64,000 bases of DNA from Misgurnus anguillicaudatus (taxonomy: Eukaryota > Chordata > Actinopteri > Cypriniformes > Cobitidae). The translations under genes were made by a program, and so were the position numbers. Below the pieces are notes generated by a model, which made no database searches, was not told the origin of the DNA, and saw nothing but the letters and a program-made list of their open reading frames with translations. The stretch is taken from positions 7,420,501 to 7,484,500 of the forward strand of contig NC_073351.2 of the NCBI RefSeq assembly GCF_027580225.2, written 5' to 3'. Below, in pieces: positions 60,401-64,000 of the stretch (its first letter is position 1; every line of letters begins with the position of its first letter).

Positions 60401-62721
60401 AAATTAAGCATGGCGAATTGGCCTGCAGCGCTGTGGTCTGAACATTGTGGTGTTTGACTACTAAACCCTTGTAAATAGGAAACTTAAAGCTTTGTAAAAT
60501 TATAATAAGGGAACATTTAATAAACTGCTGGAGAGAAAAAAAATTTGGATGGAGAAACAAATCTACCCCTGTCTTAAAATGCAGGTGGTCTGCTTAGTTT
60601 GAACTTTAATACGCACTACAAGTAGCCTATTTCGATCCAATTTAAAACAGATTGTGTTGCATGCAGAGGCATCATGCCCATTCAAACTGAGGGGGAACAT
60701 GCCCCATTGTTTATTTTAGCCAAATGGATTTTGCATGCAACCTCAAAATCAAGAAGCGTCCATTAATTTTATTATTTGACTTTTAATCTGTTTAAAATGC
60801 ACAATATTATCAATTCTGCCTGCATCCTTGTCACTTTTCGCCGTTTTGATTGTGTTTTGAACGTGTTACATTGCTTTACTTTATTCTGGCGGCAAGCGCT
60901 GAACACAACGCAGATGGGTCATTCTATGAAAATTGTGGCTTTTTAAACAGACAACTTTTTAAAAATGTAATTCTTTTTTTATACCAAAACTTATAGTCAG
61001 ATAATAGTTAACCTCTTAACATTATAAATCAAACAGCTTAATGTATTTTTATATTTTTACTATATTACATTAAAAAATGCTTGTGCTGATTTTTTGTCAC
61101 TGATGTTACCTATATTTTAGATGACAATTCAGGCTTCCCAGAATGTATTTTGACTATTTAATTTGCATACATGATCAAAGACAGAAAAAGTTAATGTAAT
61201 ATTAAGAAATTGTCTTGATTAGTAATAATTTACTTTAAACAGGCATGCGTAAAGTTCTATTGTGTAACCTTTTTCTATTTCTACCATTGTGTTTTTTGTT
61301 GTAACATTAGAAAGATTTGAGGTTGAGTGATCAAAATTGAATGATGATATCCTTAAAATGCTTACTTATGAAAGCAGCAACAGTAACACCAGTGACGATA
61401 ACACCAGTGACAAATCTGCAGACAAAATGGCATATCTAAGATTGGGGCCACAGTAGCTCAAACCACACTTAAATAAATGAACACCAGTGACACATCTTAA
61501 GTCCTCGCATGAAATTATCAAATTATTTATCAAATTGCTAAAAGATGAGGGGAGAGTGCGCACTCACCATGTGCTTTTTAAAACAGCCACGCCTACAATG
61601 AATGTTTGACCCAGGAAGAATTGGCAAGGATGTTAATTTTTTTCAAAGTGGTGGTTTTTATAAATTGTAACACCAGTGACATGAAATTGGGGGACAGGTA
61701 TTCTCTGTAAATTATTTATAATATTTATTTGATATTTTAGTTTTTTAAGTAGTCCACTAAATAACTGTACTACTTCCCTTTGTATTATGACATTTAAAGG
61801 GGGAGATTAATATTTTTTAACTCAAAATATGTCACTGGTACAACGCAAAAGTTTGCCAGAGTTCACGGGGTGCGGATCAATCACACATGTTCATATATGA
61901 GGTAAAATTTGATGAAATAATGCGTTCCTAATAATTTTATATACAAATATTTTTTAATCATTATTGAACATTAAAATCAATTATGTGTATAGCTAATGTC
62001 ATTTTCGTTGTTCATATACTTTATGGATTTTAAATTACATTCATTTTGCAGTTGTTGTGCAAAATGCATTAATGACACAATTAAACAAGTTAATTATTAA
62101 AACTTATAAAAACAAATAAAAAAACATGCCCTTTCAGATGTGAATATGATACAAACATGTCATTATTCCGATCAAATTGTATGAAAGTTAGTCATCACTT
62201 TTATTTCGGAGGTTTTTACATGAAAGCAAGGGTGTTCAGGTTGTTAGAAATCTAAGTGCCATGGAATGGACTGAAAGCTCTATAATATTTCCTTTGATGT
62301 TTGTGTATGCACAAATTTATGTGAGCTGTGCACACTGTGTGTCCCTTAAAAAAAATTGGTTTCTACGCAGCATTTTATTAATGAAGCCCCATAAGTACAA
62401 TATAAATGACAGTAAATCTGTTTTAGTGTGACAGAAGCATGTTGTGTTTTTTATTGTTAGCTGCGCTACTCTTTAAGATCATAATGTTCTTACAAAACAG
62501 CAGTGAAGCAAGAGGGGAGAAAGAAAGTACATGTGTTTGTGAAACAACTAGAAAAGACCACGGCAAGAGTACAAGGTAACACTGTGAGTAAAACAGACAA
62601 CAGGAGAGAAGTTGAAGTTAATGTTGAAAGACTGAAGAGTTTATGTGGAGATATCTACCAGCTTTTTGCTGTTTTCCTCCAGGCATAGTCCAAGAATACC
62701 CAAGAACGATCCAAATGCCAA
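42451..62721 (-). CDS. tmem255b: TMEM255-family membrane protein, TMEM255B-like, 3' seven exons, partial at 5' end
   Basis: This is a predicted four-pass membrane protein of unknown biochemical role. Minus-strand exons in order are 62721-62659, 50111-50022, 49559-49479, 47950-47865, 47790-47631, 43263-43159 and 42597-42451 (stop TAG). They join in phase to 243 codons plus stop. The first gives [18 protein letters not shown] (TM2). The next gives [20 protein letters not shown] and VDGVF (TM3). The loop has [20 protein letters not shown], then the cysteine-rich [17 protein letters not shown], then [17 protein letters not shown] leading into TM4 and AAVLG/KDM-type ends ([11 protein letters not shown] here). 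GRCQFY, CYCCDLY and SCQDVL favour TMEM255B over TMEM255A. Exon 43263-43159 is the least certain. The tail is Ser/Pro-rich and shorter than in mammals. The first exons, with TM1 and the start, lie beyond 64000. The first intron here is 12.5 kb. Confidence 0.85.
43398..43455 (+). pseudogene. tRNA-Pro (TGG) pseudogene with encoded CCA
   Basis: The stretch ATATGATTC, then CTTTGGGTGCGAGAGG (anticodon loop with TGG), then CCGGGTTCATATCCTGG (T arm), then GACGAGCCC followed by CCA matches the 3' two-thirds of vertebrate tRNA-Pro. The D arm and 5' acceptor strand are lost. A T-loop change and the encoded CCA argue for a retro-inserted tRNA copy and not an active gene. Confidence 0.7.
43475..43770 (+). 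mobile_element. Family A element, 5'-truncated
   Basis: It matches 25690-25975 (ATGGCAGTGTAGTGATTGG, GGGACCCAATTGGAGCAC, AAACATGG). Its internal TTAA is uninterrupted. The 78-codon frame starting at 43649 lies largely inside and is not a gene. Confidence 0.7.
43780..44340. other. Intron of the TMEM255-like gene, no gene seen
   Basis: This is unique AT-rich DNA. A + strand frame of 77 codons at 44064 has no recognisable domain. Confidence 0.4.
44351..44885. mobile_element. TTAA-site MITE, AACTATTATGC family
   Basis: AAGGCAACTATTATGCAAAA and GAGCATAATAGGTGCCCT are inverted with TTAA at 44347-44350 and 44886-44889. A relative forms the outer ends of 45933-47530. Confidence 0.75.
45014..45434. 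mobile_element. CACTGTAAAAAA-ended MITE
   Basis: CTGGGTTGCCGGTAACTTAC on the left is inverted as GTAAATTACCGGCAACCCAG on the right; the ends are CACTGTAAAAA and TTAACAGTGT. Confidence 0.75.
45933..47560. mobile_element. Element of the 44351 family, split by a GGGCYCTAT element
   Basis: The left AAAGGTCAACTATTGAGAAA and the right-hand CAGCTCATTTGCATTTAAAG and GACACACACATAAACAGC match words of 44640-44760. The inner element runs from about 46239 to 47425. Confidence 0.55.
46239..47425. mobile_element. Element with GGGCTCTATCTTA and GGGCCCTATTTTA ends
   Basis: GGGCTCTATCTTACACCC at the left is inverted at the right (GTTAAAATAGGGCCC). TGT borders both sides. GCGC-rich sub-terminal repeats are typical of this fish family. 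It has no intact transposase. Confidence 0.7.
48160..48815. mobile_element. Long fold-back element, arms over 200 bp
   Basis: The left arm (GAAATTTCGACATATGCGGC, AAAATGCATTAAACTTTGG, AGGGGTGTTCACTGATATGC) is repeated inverted down to 48815. The centre (48400-48590) is unpaired. Frames of 104 and 120 codons on opposite strands overlap here because of the palindrome. Confidence 0.8.
49025..49300. repeat. Fragment of the 29555-29985 element family
   Basis: GTGGTGGCCGGTGACTTCAT, CATCACGTGTCTTGTCAAA and AAAGAGACGCTCGCG match that element. Only one end is clear. Confidence 0.55.
50353..50860. mobile_element. Long fold-back element with TCACGAAATTACGTGA arms
   Basis: The arms of roughly 170-190 bp (ATATCACGAAATTACGTGA, GACCAACGTGAAAATGTCAC, CGCTTCGGTTTAGGGTTAG) are inverted around a 50590-50680 centre. 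The short open frames on both strands share the peptide FAAFE because they are arms of one palindrome. Confidence 0.85.
51370..51690. repeat. Relative of the 18750-19350 element
   Basis: It shares GTTTTCAGTTGATTCCAATAG-type, GTAGGAGGGGCGGGA and GCGTTTAAAAGTTTTGGTGT words with that element. Confidence 0.55.
51955..53250. mobile_element. CAGGGGTGTCC-ended element (hAT-like)
   Basis: The left CAGGGGTGTCCAGAC and right CAGCGCCCCTG form weak inverted ends. The 128-codon + strand frame at 52250-52636 lies inside a GC-rich stretch with no domain I recognise and is probably not a gene. Confidence 0.45.
53545..53690. mobile_element. CACTGTAAAA-ended short MITE
   Basis: CACTGTAAAACTTAAAAAG at the left is inverted at the right as CTTTTTACAGTG. 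It is similar to 28230-28430. Confidence 0.7.
53760..55700. other. Intron of the TMEM255-like gene, mostly unique
   Basis: It is AT-rich with a 13-bp direct repeat near 53945-53968 (GTTGCACAAACTG twice). There is no gene; the 99-codon minus frame at 55393-55692 has no recognised domain. Confidence 0.4.
55717..56299 (+). mobile_element. hAT-derived element with 8-bp duplication and BED-finger remnant
   Basis: The ends TAGGGTTAAAAAAATAACGC and GTCCCGGCCCTA are flanked by ATATTTAT at 55709-55716 and 56300-56307. It contains the coding remnant at 55885-56127. The 583-bp size means the catalytic part is lost. Confidence 0.85.
55885..56127 (+). pseudogene. hAT transposase N-terminal BED zinc-finger remnant
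   Basis: One frame reads [20 protein letters not shown] and then shifts by a frame to [18 protein letters not shown] and LNAKH, followed by [13 protein letters not shown]. The H-x4-H pair and one Cys of the BED finger are visible. The frame shift and absence of the catalytic and dimerisation regions show it is dead. Confidence 0.65.
56325..56870. mobile_element. MITE with GGCCWAGTCCACACGGACA ends
   Basis: The left GGCCTAGTCCACACGGACAT is inverted at the right (TGTCCGTGTGGACTTGGCC). CAA flanks both sides. Frames of 149, 63 and 66 codons overlap inside and are not genes. Confidence 0.8.
57503..57982 (-). mobile_element. Solo LTR with 5-bp target duplication
   Basis: It begins TG and ends CA, flanked by AAAAC at 57498-57502 and 57983-57987. 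Read on the minus strand it starts TGTCAGGATCCTGTCGG and has an AATAAA (ACAATAAATTCTATT) near its end, so the LTR points minus. No internal retroelement genes remain. The superfamily is not assigned. Confidence 0.75.
58052..58805. mobile_element. Harbinger-like MITE with TTA duplication
   Basis: The ends GGCCCTGTTTACACGTACAT and CACGTGTAAACTTAGCC are inverted, with TTA at 58049-58051 and 58806-58808. CTCGCGGTAC/GTACCGCGAG words form an inner palindrome. The 93- and 100-codon frames inside are not genes. Confidence 0.8.
59735..60029. mobile_element. Palindromic MITE, CACTCTAAAAACAAACGG ends
   Basis: The arms of about 130 bp (GGTGCTATATAGCACC, AGAAGAACCGTTTTTAG, GGTGAAGCACC, TGTGTAGAACCATATAG) are inverted about a centre near 59885. 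Smaller palindromes lie within each arm. Confidence 0.85.
60035..62645. other. Intron of the TMEM255-like gene, no gene seen
   Basis: It is AT-rich. A 12-mer AACACCAGTGAC occurs four times at 61385-61680. No coding exon or clear transposon was recognised. Confidence 0.4.
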
Positions 62722-63163
62722 CTGCAATCAGTGGAAAAATAAAAAAATACATAAATGTGAAAACATAAACTAATTGGGAAAATACGAAATACAGGTACCG
62801 ACACTGGGATTTATTATCATGGATTCAATTCATTTCAACAGTGAAATTATGTGTAACTAACTCTATAAGTCACAGGAAAGTCTGGAGTCTTTTAACAGTC
62901 TAATAAAAACTTTATTCATCAATCTGGACATAGGGAGTTAGGTTGAGTACATTGGATTTCTGCAGCGTGTGTTTTGCATTCGAGAAATGCATTGTTTTGG
63001 TATGTGATTTAACTGTCATACTGATAATATCCTGTTTTCCTACTGTAAACCCGTTGACAATATTTGACATTGTTTTGAAAATAAGTCTTTGTTTATAACA
63101 TGTGTCCAGCCTTGATTTTATTTCTAAGCAGATGAAGTGGATTATGACAGCTGTTGATGATCT

Positions 63164-64000
63164 ACTAATGCGTATCTTTGAGATACTAATGTGCATCTTT
63201 GAGATACTAATGCGTATCTTTGAGATACTAATGCGCATCTTTGAGGTACTAATGCGCATCTTTGACGTACTAATGCGTATCTTTGAGATACTAATGCGCA
63301 TCTTTGAGGTACTAATGCGCATCTTTGACGTACTAATGCGCATCTTTGACGTACTAATGCGTATCTTTGAGATACTAATGCGTATCTTTGAGGTACTAAT
63401 GCGCATCTTTGAGATACTAATGCGTATCTTTGAGATACTAATGCGCATCTTTGAGGTATTAATGTGCATCTTTGAGGTACTAATGCGCATCTTTGAGGTA
63501 CTAATGCGCATCTTTGACGTACTAATGCGTATCTTTGAGATACTAATGTGCATCTTTGAGATACTAATGCGTATCTTTGAGATACTAATGCGCATCTTTG
63601 AGGTACTAATGCGCATCTTTGACGTACTAATGCGTATCTTTGAGATACTAATGCGCATCTTTGAGGTACTAATGCGCATCTTTGACGTACTAATGCGCAT
63701 CTTTGACGTACTAATGCGTATCTTTGAGATACTAATGCGTATCTTTGAGGTACTAATGTGCATCTTTGAGATACTAATGCGTATCTTTGAGATACTAATG
63801 TGCATCTTTGAGATACTAATGCGTATCTTTGAGATACTAATGCGCATCTTTGACGTACTAATGCGCATCTTTGACGTACTAATGCGTATCTTTGAGATAC
63901 TAATGCGTATCTTTGAGGTACTAATGCGCATCTTTGAGATACTAATGCGTATCTTTGAGGTACTAATGCGTATCTTTGAGGTACTAATGCGCATCTTTGA
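63164..64000 (+). repeat. 21-bp minisatellite, about 40 units, running off the window edge
   Basis: Units of the form ACTAATGCGTATCTTTGAGA plus T vary at a few sites (CGT/CGC/TGC, GAG/GAC, AT/GT). The 21-bp period keeps a minus-strand frame open for 360 codons (MRISTSK-like heptads). The first 11 units are repeated exactly 17 units (357 bp) further on. Confidence 0.97.

Noticed and set aside
62912..63994. 360-codon minus-strand open frame of MRISTSK-like heptads
   Set aside because: It is open only because the minisatellite unit is 21 bp. The composition is purely repeat-driven, and the non-repeat tail shows no domain.
63164..64000. Possible CRISPR-like array
   Set aside because: The 21-bp units abut directly with no spacers, and this is a vertebrate genome.

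Overview
This is vertebrate nuclear DNA, almost certainly from a teleost fish and probably a cypriniform. The evidence is small coding exons with GT-AG introns, long CA/TG microsatellites, two vertebrate gene families, and very dense short inverted-repeat transposons of the types common in cyprinid genomes. The species call is inference. There is no bacterial or organellar gene content and no CRISPR array.

Two protein genes lie tail to tail. On the + strand, 934-30063 carries the last 19 coding exons of a RAS p21 GTPase-activator gene, best matched to RASA2 (GAP1m). They cover the second C2 domain, the RasGAP domain, the PH domain, the Btk zinc motif and the C-terminal tail. All 19 exon phases join into one open frame of 672 codons plus stop; the N-terminal exons lie before position 1. 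A plausible poly(A) site lies near 34.8 kb, giving a 3' UTR of about 4.7 kb. On the - strand, 62721-42451 carries the last seven exons of a TMEM255-family four-pass membrane protein, closest to TMEM255B. Its first exons lie beyond the right edge, and a candidate poly(A) signal lies near 41.88 kb.

The rest is introns and intergenic DNA built largely from transposons, often nested two or three deep. Five groups stand out. (1) Many non-autonomous elements have TTAA target sites (357-713, 3276-3632, 6724-6958, 8036-9295, 16673-17150, 25451-26370, 38913-39291, 41446-41680, 42018-42225, 44351-44885). (2) hAT-like elements have 8-bp duplications (28850-29283 and 55717-56299, the latter with a BED-finger remnant). 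(3) Harbinger-like elements have 3-bp duplications (37596-37946, 56325-56870, 58052-58805). (4) Elements with 9-bp duplications include one carrying a broken RecQ-like DEVH helicase fragment (8106-8979). (5) There are long fold-back palindromes at 35928-36430, 48160-48815, 50353-50860 and 59735-60029. There are also a solo LTR (57503-57982), a tRNA-Pro pseudogene with an encoded CCA (43398-43455), and minisatellites at 21.1-21.9 kb and 63.16 kb to the edge.

I found no new multi-gene system. The points most worth checking are the complementary TG and CA repeats bracketing a frame-neutral rasa2 exon, the rasa2-tmem255 linkage (a possible extra TMEM255 ohnolog), the TTAA-element families with a reused internal insertion site, and the helicase-bearing element.
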